From NCBI RefSeq assembly GCF_004522105.1, contig NZ_SPUJ01000005.1, forward strand, positions 248,001 to 312,000: a DNA stretch of 64,000 bases. Reading direction: 5' to 3'. This DNA is from Nocardioides sp. 1609 (GTDB taxonomy: Bacteria > Actinomycetota > Actinomycetes > Propionibacteriales > Nocardioidaceae). This document shows, piece after piece, positions 8,324 through 21,855 of the stretch. The notes under the pieces were generated by a model, which did no database searches, had not been told where the DNA came from, and worked only from the letters and a program-made list of their open reading frames with translations. Numbering within the stretch: position 1 is the first letter of the stretch; each line of letters begins with the position of its first letter. The translations under genes and the position numbers were made by a program.

Positions 8324-9946
8324 TCAGCCCTGGGGCGCCCGGGTCCCGAGCCACGCCGCGACGTCGGCCACGGCCTGGGCCTCGCCGACCGGGGCGAGCA
8401 GGTCGCGGTGCGTGTCCAGGTCCGCGTGCGTCAGCGCCGCGACGGCGTCCTCGCCGGCGAACCGCGGTTCGACCGTGCGGGCCTGGCGCCAGACGACGGT
8501 CTGGGCCACGCCGCGCGTGGTGATCGTGCGGTAGCTCAGCTCGGGGTGCAGGTCGTGCACGGCGAGCACCGCCTTGAAGACGTCGCCACCGTCGGCGCTG
8601 GTCGGGGCGGTGTTGTCGACGACGACGACGGTGCGGTCGTGGGAGGCGGCGTCGAACACGCGGCGCAGGCGGTCCAGCGCGGTGCGCCAGTCCTCGAGGT
8701 CGTCGAGGAGGACGAGGTCGTAGGTCCGTCCGGCGGCGAACCAGGTGAGGAAGCGGTCGAGGGTGACCTCCCAGAAGGCCGCACCCGAGCCGCGGTAGGA
8801 CCGGACGTCGAAGCGGAACTGCTCGTCGACGACGTCACGGGTCTCGACGGCGATCTCGGTGAAGGCGTACCGGTGGCGCCACCCGACCTGGAGGAAGGTG
8901 GCGGCGCCGAGGGCCTGCGCGAGCCGGTTGATCCTGCGCACGGTGTGCCCCGGCGTCCAGTCCGGGGGCACCGGGTCGACGCGGGGGACGTGGAGGCCGA
9001 GGTGGGACAGGTACTGCGACGCGTTCGGGGCGAGCCGCACCACGGCCCGCCCCGTCGCCGAGATCACGGCGTCGTCGCTGCACGAGTGGAAGGTCTGGTC
9101 GACGGCGCGGGCCTCGCCGATCGTCGCGAACGAGATGTGCTCGGGACCGTGGCGACGGAAGACGTGGAACTTCTTGGTCGACACGTCGCGGAGCAGGAGC
9201 AGGGTGTGGAAGGTCGACCCCTCCTCGCCGGCGACGACCTCGGCGCGCGCGAGGGTGTCGAGCTGGTCGCGCAGGGTCATCCTCTCCATGGTCGCGATCG
9301 TCCACCCGCGTCGCCGCAGCCGCCGCTCGACGATCTCCCGGTTGACCAGGCCGACCCCGCTCTCGCTCGCCCGGGAGAGCCAGACCTTGGCGCCGGCCTC
9401 CTGCGGTGGGCCGTCGTGGGCCGCCAGGAACCGGATGTGGTCCGGGTGGCTCCAGTCGCCGTACTTGTAGCCGGCGTCGGGCACGTGCACCCGCGCGAAC
9501 CGGGTCGGGCGGGTGATCACCCTGACCTCGTTGCGGACGCCGACGAGCTCGAGCATGTCGCGCTGCCAGTGCGTGAGGGTGGGGACCGGGCCGTCCAGGT
9601 ACCCGACCCACACGATCGGCAGGTCGGGGCGCTCGGCGGCCCACCACAGCCGCTGGAGGCACTCGAGCATGAAGTGCCCGTACGCCGGGTGGTAGGCGCC
9701 GGCGTAGACGACCTCGCCGGGGTCGTCCTCGACGGTTCCGTACAGGGACGGGTCGGGAGGGATGAAGGTGTGGGTCCCGTGCCGGCGGTCGTCGATGGTC
9801 GACGCCACCAGGGTCCCGTCGGCGCGCACCACGCCGCAGTGCACCTTCGTCGGGTCGGGCGAGACGAGCGTGGGGTGGACCGTGGCGCCCTCGAGCGTGG
9901 CCGAGCCGAGCGGGGGGACCCCGGCGACGGGTCCGGACGACGTCAC
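8324..9946 (-). CDS. GT61 glycosyltransferase fused to a degenerate methyltransferase-like domain (A)
   Basis: A 540-residue two-domain protein. Residues 30-300 are GT61-like: YGHFMLECLQRLWW (89-102), VWLSRASESG (188-197) and AEVVAGEEGSTFHTLLLL (235-252). Residues 340-490 match the free methyltransferase at 5303-6028 (GDVFKAVLAVHDL, then SYRTI...AQTVVWRQ). Here motif I has become FLQVGWRHRY instead of LEIGVCSG, and the DGLH block has become LDDLED, so SAM binding is doubtful. The start is GTG 9946, whose GTGA overlaps the stop of the upstream paralogue by 4 bp; the long open frame further upstream is antisense or alternate-frame sequence. It is probably cytoplasmic. The C-terminal domain may be structural or act with an altered substrate. 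Confidence 0.8.
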   Translation of the reverse strand: MTSSGPVAGVPPLGSATLEGATVHPTLVSPDPTKVHCGVVRADGTLVASTIDDRRHGTHTFIPPDPSLYGTVEDDPGEVVYAGAYHPAYGHFMLECLQRLWWAAERPDLPIVWVGYLDGPVPTLTHWQRDMLELVGVRNEVRVITRPTRFARVHVPDAGYKYGDWSHPDHIRFLAAHDGPPQEAGAKVWLSRASESGVGLVNREIVERRLRRRGWTIATMERMTLRDQLDTLARAEVVAGEEGSTFHTLLLLRDVSTKKFHVFRRHGPEHISFATIGEARAVDQTFHSCSDDAVISATGRAVVRLAPNASQYLSHLGLHVPRVDPVPPDWTPGHTVRRINRLAQALGAATFLQVGWRHRYAFTEIAVETRDVVDEQFRFDVRSYRGSGAAFWEVTLDRFLTWFAAGRTYDLVLLDDLEDWRTALDRLRRVFDAASHDRTVVVVDNTAPTSADGGDVFKAVLAVHDLHPELSYRTITTRGVAQTVVWRQARTVEPRFAGEDAVAALTHADLDTHRDLLAPVGEAQAVADVAAWLGTRAPQG

Positions 9947-11481
9947 CGCGAGCGGCCCGCCCGGGAGCGGGACCGCGCGAACCGGGGGAGCGCCAGCGGG
10001 ATCCGGCGCGTGCGGCGGGCGATCTCGTCGTCGGGGAGGTCGGCGATGCCGGCGTCGCTGGTCGGTTCGTCGGCGACCCGGTGGACGACGAACACGACGG
10101 TGCGCCGCACGACCATCCGCCGCACGGCGTAGCCGGGGTGGGTCAGGCCCACGGCGACGGCGGCCCGGGCGGCGAGGTCGCCGGTGCCGAGCAGCCAGGT
10201 GGTCGTGGGTGTCGCGAGGCGCCGGCTGGCGCGGAACGCGGCGAGCACCGAGGGCAGGTCGGGACCGGTCACGCGGATGACGTCGAAGCGACGTCGCTGG
10301 GTCACGAAGTGCTTCACGTAGGTCCGCGCGTCGAGGTCGAGGAAGTCGACGCCGCTGCCGGCGTAGGAGCGGGTGTCGAACCCGAACGACGGGCTCACGG
10401 CCACCCGCTTCTCGGCCGTGGATCCCAGGGCCAGGGCGGCGTCCGTGGCGCCGAGGTCGAGCAGCCGGCTCGGGGCGAGGCCCTCCAGGACGCGGAGCAG
10501 CAGCGCCGTCTCGCTCGGCGCGTCGTCGGCCTCGGGGGCGGGTGGGACCGCGACGTCGAGGAGGTCGAGGACCTCCGCCGAGCGGGCGCTGACCTTGGTG
10601 ACGGCGCGCCCCTTCGCCTCCAGCACCACCTCGTCCCGGAGGGAGTGGAAGCTCTGGTCGACGCCGCGCGCGTCGCCGACCGTGTGCATGTTGTTGTGCT
10701 CCTGGCCGTGGCGGCGCAGCACGCGCAGGCGCTTGGTGGACACGTCGGCGAGCAGCGCGATGGTGTGGAAGGCGGAGCCCTCCTCGCCGGCCACCACCTC
10801 GGCGCGGCTCAGCTGGTCGAGCTGCTCGCGGACGGTGAGCTTCTCGGGATGGCTGACCGTCCACCCGGCCGCCGCCAGCCGGCGCTCGGTCGGGGCGGCG
10901 TTGAGGTCGCGGACGTCGCTGGCGAGGTTGCTGCGGGAGAGCCAGAGCCGCTCCCCGGGCACCTGGGCCGGGCCGCGGTAGGACGCCAGGAACGCGGCGT
11001 GCTCGGGGTGGAACCGGTCGTCGTACCGGTAGCCGAGGTCGGGGACGTGGAGCCGCCGGTAGCGCGTGGGGGAGGCGAGGATCCGCGGGGGGTTCGTCAG
11101 CCCCAGGACCTCGAGGATCTCGACCTGCCACGGACGCAGCCGGGCGTCGTGCCACGTGTGCGCCCCGGCCCACACCAGCGGGAGGTCGGGGCGCTGCCGC
11201 GCGTACCAGGCGCGGGCGAGGCTCTCCAGCAGGAAGTGCCCGAAGTGGAAGTACAACGGTCCCGCGTAGATGGCCTCCGGGTCGTCGCCCTCGACGACGT
11301 CGGGGAAGAGACCGCGCACCATCGGCGCACCCACCTCGCCCGAGCGCCGGTCCAGGACGGTGTCCTCGACGTACCCGTCGGCGTCGAACACGCCCATGAG
11401 GAGGCGGCCGGGGTGGGACGCGACGCGGATGGTCGGGTAGACCACGGCGTCCTCGACCAACCGGCTGTCGAGTGGATGCAC
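9943..11481 (-). CDS. GT61 glycosyltransferase fused to a degenerate methyltransferase-like domain (B)
   Basis: A 512-residue paralogue of the next gene in the unit. The GT61 part spans about 15-300, with FGHFLLESLARAWY (80-93), LWLSRSN (179-185) and AEVVAGEEGSAFHTIALL (227-244). The methyltransferase-like part spans about 325-470: RLLDLGATDAAL (339-350) stands where LEIGVCSG belongs, VAVSPSFGFD (360-369) matches VAVDPAFEFD of the free enzyme, and FDVIRVTGPD (399-408) replaces FDVIFLDGLH. The Asp of motif II and the DG-H block are lost. The tail is Arg-rich (RFARSRSRAGRSR). It is likely first in a two-gene unit with the downstream paralogue (4-bp overlap). It probably transfers a sugar in surface glycan synthesis; donor unknown. 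Confidence 0.8.
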   Translation of the reverse strand: MHPLDSRLVEDAVVYPTIRVASHPGRLLMGVFDADGYVEDTVLDRRSGEVGAPMVRGLFPDVVEGDDPEAIYAGPLYFHFGHFLLESLARAWYARQRPDLPLVWAGAHTWHDARLRPWQVEILEVLGLTNPPRILASPTRYRRLHVPDLGYRYDDRFHPEHAAFLASYRGPAQVPGERLWLSRSNLASDVRDLNAAPTERRLAAAGWTVSHPEKLTVREQLDQLSRAEVVAGEEGSAFHTIALLADVSTKRLRVLRRHGQEHNNMHTVGDARGVDQSFHSLRDEVVLEAKGRAVTKVSARSAEVLDLLDVAVPPAPEADDAPSETALLLRVLEGLAPSRLLDLGATDAALALGSTAEKRVAVSPSFGFDTRSYAGSGVDFLDLDARTYVKHFVTQRRRFDVIRVTGPDLPSVLAAFRASRRLATPTTTWLLGTGDLAARAAVAVGLTHPGYAVRRMVVRRTVVFVVHRVADEPTSDAGIADLPDDEIARRTRRIPLALPRFARSRSRAGRSR

Positions 11482-11516
11482 GGCTGCACGCTAGCAGCGC
11501 CCGCCGCGGTGGTCGG

Positions 11517-12572
11517 TCAGGCCGTCGTCGCGCCCGACCGTCCGAGGGTGGGGATGGCGCGGAGCACGGCGACCGCCTCGGCGAACAGGGCCGCGTCGCC
11601 GTTCTCGCGCGCCGCGACCAGCATCGGCCACGCCTCGGAGGCCAGCAGGTCCTCCGGGTCGACGGCCGCCGTGCGGGACATGTACTCCGGGGGCGGCGCC
11701 TGGGGGTCCTTCGCCTCCAGGTAGGGCACCTCGGAGGCGTACCCGTCCTCGAGGACCTGCGACGCGGGGTCCGCGCCGATGATCACGGCGGTCCCGGTGG
11801 GCCAGGTGTTCACGAGGAGGACCACGAGGTCGGACCGGTGCCGGGCGACGACCTCGACGGACTTGTAGATGTCGCCGGCCCACGCGCCCGTACGTCGGAC
11901 GCGGGCCGCCTCGAGGGCGTTGCGCGGGAGCACGTCGTCGAACACGGTGACGCCCGTCGTGGCCAGGTGCTTCTCGACGTTGATGAAGTCGCGCAGCGCG
12001 AACTCCGAGAGGTGCATCCCGTCGATGAAGGCCAGGTCGACGGGGACGCCGTCGAGGTGGCTGAGCGCGTCGGGGCGGGAGAAGTAGGCGTCGCTCTTGG
12101 CCTTCACCAGGTCCAGGTCGCAGTGCAGCGGGTGGCGCACGGCGTACTCGGGGTCGATGGCCACGGTCCTCGAGCGGGAGAGCGTGAGGCTGGCGCCCTC
12201 GTTCACCCCGATCTCGAGGTAGGTGCGCGGGACGAGACGCTCGTGGAGGCCGCGGAGCAGGTCGTGCCGGGTGAGCTTCGGCTCCGGGTGCGGCACGAAG
12301 GGGTCCGACGGGATCCAGCCACCCTGGCGGTCGTTCGGCTCGCCCAACGGCCGCGCGGCGGCCTTCGGCGGTCCCTGGCGGCCCGCACGCGGGCCCGGGG
12401 ACGCGGAGCCCGGCGCGGGCTTGCGCCGGCGCCGCGGCTCCGGCACGGGCGCCGGAGCGAGCCGCGTCGACAACGCCGTGCGGTAGCGACGCTCGGCGGT
12501 GCGGATCTTGTCGGTGCGGTCCTTGCCCAGAGTCGACTCCAGGCTCTGACCCACCCGTGCTCGTACGCCCAT
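11517..12572 (-). CDS. Class I SAM-dependent methyltransferase (Methyltransf_24 type)
   Basis: A 351-residue protein with a basic, Pro/Arg-rich N-terminal region (about 1-95) and a methyltransferase domain. The domain has TYLEIGVNEGASLTL (118-131), TVAIDPEY (136-143), DLAFIDGMHLSEFALRDF (179-196) and TVFDDVLPRN (209-218). Motif I and the DGMH block are intact, unlike in the two fused proteins, so this enzyme should be active. The start is ATG 12572, because GGAGG lies 5 nt before it; two ATGs just upstream overlap that site. TAGGAT on the minus strand at 12601-12606 gives a plausible promoter. It is divergent from the TylF-like gene. Its role in glycan methylation is inferred from context. 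Confidence 0.82.
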   Translation of the reverse strand: MGVRARVGQSLESTLGKDRTDKIRTAERRYRTALSTRLAPAPVPEPRRRRKPAPGSASPGPRAGRQGPPKAAARPLGEPNDRQGGWIPSDPFVPHPEPKLTRHDLLRGLHERLVPRTYLEIGVNEGASLTLSRSRTVAIDPEYAVRHPLHCDLDLVKAKSDAYFSRPDALSHLDGVPVDLAFIDGMHLSEFALRDFINVEKHLATTGVTVFDDVLPRNALEAARVRRTGAWAGDIYKSVEVVARHRSDLVVLLVNTWPTGTAVIIGADPASQVLEDGYASEVPYLEAKDPQAPPPEYMSRTAAVDPEDLLASEAWPMLVAARENGDAALFAEAVAVLRAIPTLGRSGATTA

Positions 12573-12681
12573 CTCAACCTCCATGGTCATGGTCGCGACG
12601 ATCCTAGGCGGGTGCGTCGGTGGCCCGCCCGCCCGGGGCGGGCCGCTAGGGTCGGCCTACCGATCCCACCGAGGAGACACG

Positions 12682-13413
12682 TTGCCCCAGCCGAACAGAG
12701 TCCCGCGCCTCCTCCGCGCCCTCCGCAAGGAGATGGCCCTCGTCCGTCAGGAGATCGTCCGGAGCAGGCAGCCACGTCCTCCGTCGGTGCCGCTGCGGCT
12801 GCGCGAGCGCTCGGTGGAGCACTCCGTCGACTACATCCTGGGCGAGCGCCGCCTCGACTCCGCCCAGGTGGCGCTCAACAAGCCCGAGGCGATCGCCGCC
12901 GCCCTCCGCGCCACCACGATCGACGGCATGGTGGCCGAGTTCGGCGTCTACCAGGGCACCTCGCTCACCCAGATCGCCCGGTTCTTCGACACCCGCACGG
13001 TGCACGGCTTCGACAGCTTCGCGGGCCTGCCGGAGTCCTGGAGCGGCACGTCGAAGGGAGCCGGCGACTTCGACATCGGCGGCCGGCCGCCCGAGCTGCC
13101 CGTGAGCAACGTCGAGTTCCACGTGGGGTTCTTCGACACCACGGTCGCCCCGTTCGAGGCGGCCCACGAGGGCCCGTTCTCGTTCGTCCACCTCGACGCC
13201 GACCTGTACAGCTCGACCAGGACCGTGTTCGACGTCCTCTTCGACTGGTTCGTGCCGGGCACGGTCATCGTGTTCGACGAGTACTTCGGCTACCACGGCT
13301 GGCAGCTGCACGAGCACCGGGCGTTCATGGAGTTCCTCGACCGGTCCGGCCTCTCCTACGAGGGCGTCAGCATCGGGCACATGAACCTCGGCGTGCGCCT
13401 CCTGCCCGCCTGA
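12682..13413 (+). CDS. TylF/MycF-like O-methyltransferase family protein
   Basis: A 243-residue class I methyltransferase. It has AEFGVYQGTSLTQIA (85-99), VHGFDSFAGLPESW (107-120), the metal-site-like HLDADLYSST (170-179) and VIVFDEYFGYHGW (195-207). This set matches the TylF/MycF family of Mg-dependent sugar O-methyltransferases, where the Asp pair in LDADLY and the Asp-Glu further on bind metal. The start is TTG 12682, with GAGGAG 5 nt upstream; the frame is open to 12583 but that stretch has no domain content. It is divergently paired with the other methyltransferase. It probably methylates a sugar in the local glycan; substrate unproven. Confidence 0.85.
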   Translation: MPQPNRVPRLLRALRKEMALVRQEIVRSRQPRPPSVPLRLRERSVEHSVDYILGERRLDSAQVALNKPEAIAAALRATTIDGMVAEFGVYQGTSLTQIARFFDTRTVHGFDSFAGLPESWSGTSKGAGDFDIGGRPPELPVSNVEFHVGFFDTTVAPFEAAHEGPFSFVHLDADLYSSTRTVFDVLFDWFVPGTVIVFDEYFGYHGWQLHEHRAFMEFLDRSGLSYEGVSIGHMNLGVRLLPA

Positions 13414-13462
13414 GGGAGCGACGGCACCGACGTCTCCCGCGTCGGGCGCGGCCCCGGGCGCC

Positions 13463-15652
13463 GTGGATTCGGAGCGCCGACGCGTGATCCGGATACTTCT
13501 GCGGGTGACATCGGTGCCTGAGCAGATCGTGTCCGGGCGAGACCGATCGGCCGCGGCGACCGGCACCGGAACGGGCTCCGGCTCCGGGGGGATGCGACTC
13601 GACATCCAGGCGCTGCGGGCCCTCGCCGTCGCGCTGGTGGTGGTCTTCCACTTCTGGCCCTCCGCGCTGAGCGGCGGCTACGTCGGCGTCGACGTCTTCT
13701 TCGTCATCTCCGGCTACCTCATCACCGGCCACCTGCTGCAGCACCCGCCCGCGACGGCGCGCGACCTCGCGGAGTTCTGGGGACGCCGGATCCGGCGGCT
13801 GCTGCCGGCGGCGCTGACGGTCCTCCTCGCCACGCTCGCCGCGACCTGGTGGCTCGCGCCGACGACGATGTGGCTGGGCACCGCCAAGCAGGCGGTCGCC
13901 TCGGCCGTGTACGTCCAGAACTGGCTGCTCGCCGACGAGTCCGTCGACTACCTGGCCGCCGACAACGTCGCGACCCCGGTGCAGCACTACTGGTCGCTCT
14001 CGATCGAGGAGCAGTTCTACCTCGGCTGGCCGGTGCTCGTGCTCCTCGCCGCGCTGGTCGCGCGTCGCTCGGGGCTGGGCGTGCGGCGGTGCGTGGGCGT
14101 CGCGGTGCTCGGGGTGCTCGCGACGTCGCTGCTGTGGTCCTTCCTGGAGCGGGAGGACCCGGCAGGCTACTTCGTCACCTGGACCCGGACCTGGGAGCTC
14201 GCCGCCGGGGGACTGGTGGCCGTGGCGCTGCCCCGGCTCCCGAGCCTCCCGCCCGCGGCGCGGGTCCTGGGGGCCTGGGCGGGGCTCGCGATGGTGGCCC
14301 TCGCGGCCGTCCGCTACGACGCCGCCACCGCCTTCCCCGGTCTCGCCGCCCTCGTCCCGGTCCTCGGCACCGCGCTGGTGATCGCGGTGTCGGTAGGGCG
14401 GGGGGCGCTGTCGCCGCTGCCGGCCATGGCGCTGCGTCCCGTCCAGGAGCTCGGCGGGATCTCCTACGCCGTCTACCTCTGGCACTGGCCGGTGGTGGTG
14501 CTGCTGCCGTTCGCCCTCGACGACGAGCCGGCCACCTGGCAGCTGTTGGTGGCGCTGGGGGCCGTGCTCGTCCTGTCGTACCTGACCAAGGTCCTCGTCG
14601 AGGACCCGCTGCGGGGCCGGCGACCGCTCGGCGTCCCCCTCCGCCGCAGCTTCGTGTTCGCCGTGGCTGGTGCGGTCCTCGTCGCCGGCGGCGCGGTCGT
14701 CGTGCGGCACCAGGCCCTGGAGGCGCAGCGGGCACCGGTGGCCGGCGAGCTCGCCGACCCGTGCCTCGGCGCGGGCGCGGTCATCAACGGGTGCGACCTG
14801 CAGGGCGAGCGTCTCGTCACGACCAGTGCCTTCGCGGCGACCGACATGAAGTCGGTCTACAACGGCCGGTGCACCTCGAGCCTGGGGGGCCTGCGAGAGG
14901 ACCCGACGTGCCACTACGGCAGCGACGCCGAGGACGCGTTCCGGGTGGCGATGGTCGGCAACTCGCACGCCGCGCACTGGCTCCCCGCCTTCCGCGGGAT
15001 GGCCGAGGACCGGGCCTGGAGCCTCACCACCTACTTCGTCTTCGAGTGCCACACCGCCGACCGGCCGATCGCCTTCCCCGAGCAGGTGCAGACCGACGAC
15101 TGCGAGACGTTCAACCAGCGCGCGATCAGCGAGGTCGCCGACCAGGGGTTCGACCTAGTCGTCCTGGCCAACCGCACCCTGGTCCCGCTGGTGGGGCTGG
15201 AGGGCGAGGACCGGGCGGAGGAGAACCTGCGAGAGACCGAGGCCTCCTACCGTCGCGTCATCACGACGTGGCTCGACGCCGGCAGCAAGGTCCTGGTGAT
15301 GCGCGACAACCCGCGCCGGCAGGAGGAGGAGACGGTCCCGCAGTGCGTCGACCTCCACCAGGAGGACCTCGCCGCCTGTGACCGGCCGCTGGCCGAGGCC
15401 GACGTCGCCGACCCCGAGGGGGACGTGGCCGCCGACCTGGCGGCGACCGACCCACGCGTCGGCCTCTTCGACGTGCGGCCCTACCTCTGCCCCGAGGCCA
15501 CCTGTCGCGCGGTGGTCGGCGGGGTGATCACGCTCGCGGACCTCCACCACCTCACCGGGACCTTCGTCCGCACGCTGCGTCCGCCGGTCCAGGACGCCGT
15601 CGACGCGCTGCTCGACGGCGACCGCCGGCGTCGGGCGCCCCGCTCCGGCTGA
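13463..15652 (+). CDS. Acyltransferase 3 membrane protein with SGNH domain (OafA/YrhL-like)
   Basis: A 729-residue O-acyltransferase that modifies surface polysaccharide or peptidoglycan. The N-terminal half is Acyl_transf_3: RLDIQALRALAVALVVVFHFW (from residue 45, with the family R-x-x-A...H), GGYVGVDVFFVISGYLI, then about ten membrane helices including YWSLSIEEQFYLGWPV. The C-terminal half (about 450-720) is a periplasmic-side SGNH esterase-like domain with VAMVGNSHAAHWLP and, near the end, DLHHLTGTFV (the D-x-x-H block). The start is uncertain: GTG 13463 gives the full frame, GTG 13514 and ATG 13592 are alternatives, the last just before the first conserved block. It probably acetylates a sugar of the glycan made by the neighbouring genes. 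Confidence 0.88.
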   Translation: MDSERRRVIRILLRVTSVPEQIVSGRDRSAAATGTGTGSGSGGMRLDIQALRALAVALVVVFHFWPSALSGGYVGVDVFFVISGYLITGHLLQHPPATARDLAEFWGRRIRRLLPAALTVLLATLAATWWLAPTTMWLGTAKQAVASAVYVQNWLLADESVDYLAADNVATPVQHYWSLSIEEQFYLGWPVLVLLAALVARRSGLGVRRCVGVAVLGVLATSLLWSFLEREDPAGYFVTWTRTWELAAGGLVAVALPRLPSLPPAARVLGAWAGLAMVALAAVRYDAATAFPGLAALVPVLGTALVIAVSVGRGALSPLPAMALRPVQELGGISYAVYLWHWPVVVLLPFALDDEPATWQLLVALGAVLVLSYLTKVLVEDPLRGRRPLGVPLRRSFVFAVAGAVLVAGGAVVVRHQALEAQRAPVAGELADPCLGAGAVINGCDLQGERLVTTSAFAATDMKSVYNGRCTSSLGGLREDPTCHYGSDAEDAFRVAMVGNSHAAHWLPAFRGMAEDRAWSLTTYFVFECHTADRPIAFPEQVQTDDCETFNQRAISEVADQGFDLVVLANRTLVPLVGLEGEDRAEENLRETEASYRRVITTWLDAGSKVLVMRDNPRRQEEETVPQCVDLHQEDLAACDRPLAEADVADPEGDVAADLAATDPRVGLFDVRPYLCPEATCRAVVGGVITLADLHHLTGTFVRTLRPPVQDAVDALLDGDRRRRAPRSG

Positions 15653-15680
15653 CCGGCGCGCCCGCCGTCCCGGACGACCG

Positions 15681-17348
15681 TCAGGACGAGATGCGGCTGC
15701 GTGCCGCGCGCGCGAGACGGCCGGCCCGCTGCCGCGCCGCCTCGGCGACGGACGACGCCGGGTGCTGCTGGTCCTCCTGGACCTCGTCCTGGAGCCGGCG
15801 GACCTCCTGCTCGGCCTCGACGGCGCGGGTGCGGAGCCGGTCGACCCGCTCGCGCAGCGCCTCCACCTGCTCGGGGTCGAAGCGGCGGATCTTCGCGCCC
15901 GGCTCGACGTCGCGCAGGTCGAGGAAGCCGAGCTCGAGGTTGGGCTTCCACTCGACGCCCCACACCGCGTCCATGGCCTCGACGTAGGTGACGTCGTCGG
16001 AGACGTGGGGGAGCGCCCGGCTGTGGGCCGCGGTGAAGGTGATCCGCACCGCCTCGGAGACGTCGGTCCCCTCGGGCGGGAAGAAGCTGACCATGCCGAT
16101 GTCGTCGCCGAACGCCGAGCGCATCATCCTCGACACCGCGCGCGAGGGCAGGCCGACGTGCACGGGCACGTCGAGACGGTACGGCGAGGGGAAGACGTCG
16201 TCGGGCGCCTCGTCGACGAGGGAGACCCGCCCGTCGCACCGGAAGGTCTCCTGGGTCAGGTGCAGCTCGAGGTCCGGGTCGTTGAGAGCGCTGCGCCGCC
16301 CGGTCATCAGGCTCGACCACGGACCGACCAGGAAGACGTGGAGGTCGGACTCGGTCTGGTTCAGGAGCCGCTCGACGCACTCGCGGGCCAGCGGGGCCGT
16401 GTCGCGGTCGGTGGTGACGACCGCCGCGATGTAGGGCACCTGCCACTGGCGGTTCTCGGCTCGGCGGCGGTAGCGCGGGATCGGCATCCGCTGGGCGAAG
16501 TGGGGCCCGTTGTAGTGCGCGACGTCGTCGGCCTTGTCCTGGATGAGGGCGCGGCCGAGGTGGTAGGTCCTCGCCGAGCCCACCGGGATGAAGACGCCGC
16601 CGGCCTGCCAGATCTGGTAGGCGATCTCGGTGTCGTCGCCGAGCCGCAGGACGGGGTCCTGGCCGTGCGTGCGGTCGTAGACCGCGCGGGTGACGGTGGC
16701 GCAGGCGCCCATGTGGGTGCTGTAGTTGCGGCCCGAGCTGTCGTTGAGGTCGTCGGTCTTGTCGTAGATGTCGAGCGACCAGTGCCGGTGGAGCGAGTCG
16801 AGGTCGTAGTGGTCGCCGATGGTGCCGTTGCGGACCGCCTCGAAGACCTCCTCGGGGGTGAAGGTCCACTCCTCGACGAAGCCCTTGTGGCCGATGGTCG
16901 CGGCCTCCGGGATGAAGTGCGCCCACTTGGCGTGCTCGCGCACGTTGTCGGCGAACAGGACCATGTCGGAGTCGACCCAGTAGATGATGTCGCCGTCGCT
17001 GGCCTCGATGCCGCGGCGCAGCGCGTTCGACCGTCCCCACCCCTCGCCGTCCTCCTCGCGCACCCGGATCAGGCGGGTGTGCTTCGGGGCGATGTCGCCG
17101 ATCTCGACCGGGACGGTGCTGCCGTCGTCGACGACGACGACCTCGAGGAGGTCCTCGGGGTAGTCCTGGGCCGCGAGCGAGGCCAGGGTCAGCGGCAGGG
17201 TGGCGCTGTTGAACGCCGCGGTCACGACCGAGACCTTGAGCGTCGGCTCCCAGCCCTCGGGGACGGTTCCGTCGAAGACGTCGCGCCACCGGTTCTTGTA
17301 GACGACGTCGCGCAGCGCGGGGTTGACCGTCAGCGGCTTGGGTGACAT
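15681..17348 (-). CDS. Glycosyltransferase family 2 protein
   Basis: A 555-residue protein with an N-terminal GT-A domain: KVSVVTAAFNSATLP (38-52), EVVVVDDGST (69-78), and the metal-binding D-x-D as IIYWVDSDMVLF (121-132). The middle (about 310-480) is a second region without an obvious match (YIAAVVTTDRDTAPLARECVERL resembles another GT2 start). The end (about 490-535) is a coiled coil of heptad-like Glu/Arg/Leu, which suggests oligomerisation. The start ATG 17348 gives MSPKPL and leaves 26 bp after the upstream gene, so the two form an operon. The frame stays open far upstream, but that part is antisense to other genes. No membrane segment is seen. Substrate unknown. Confidence 0.85.
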   Translation of the reverse strand: MSPKPLTVNPALRDVVYKNRWRDVFDGTVPEGWEPTLKVSVVTAAFNSATLPLTLASLAAQDYPEDLLEVVVVDDGSTVPVEIGDIAPKHTRLIRVREEDGEGWGRSNALRRGIEASDGDIIYWVDSDMVLFADNVREHAKWAHFIPEAATIGHKGFVEEWTFTPEEVFEAVRNGTIGDHYDLDSLHRHWSLDIYDKTDDLNDSSGRNYSTHMGACATVTRAVYDRTHGQDPVLRLGDDTEIAYQIWQAGGVFIPVGSARTYHLGRALIQDKADDVAHYNGPHFAQRMPIPRYRRRAENRQWQVPYIAAVVTTDRDTAPLARECVERLLNQTESDLHVFLVGPWSSLMTGRRSALNDPDLELHLTQETFRCDGRVSLVDEAPDDVFPSPYRLDVPVHVGLPSRAVSRMMRSAFGDDIGMVSFFPPEGTDVSEAVRITFTAAHSRALPHVSDDVTYVEAMDAVWGVEWKPNLELGFLDLRDVEPGAKIRRFDPEQVEALRERVDRLRTRAVEAEQEVRRLQDEVQEDQQHPASSVAEAARQRAGRLARAARSRISS

Positions 17349-17374
17349 GGGGCGGTTGCCTCTCTGGTGGTGCG

Positions 17375-21814
<4,440 letters not shown>

Positions 21815-21855
21815 CCGCACGTGGCTCCTGGCCCGGCTCCTCAGGTGCACCTCGG

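Noticed and set aside
8324..11173. 949-residue continuous frame including the first fused GT61 gene
   Set aside because: The upstream 400 residues are an alternate frame of the second fused GT61 gene. The GTGA overlap at 9943-9946 marks the real start.
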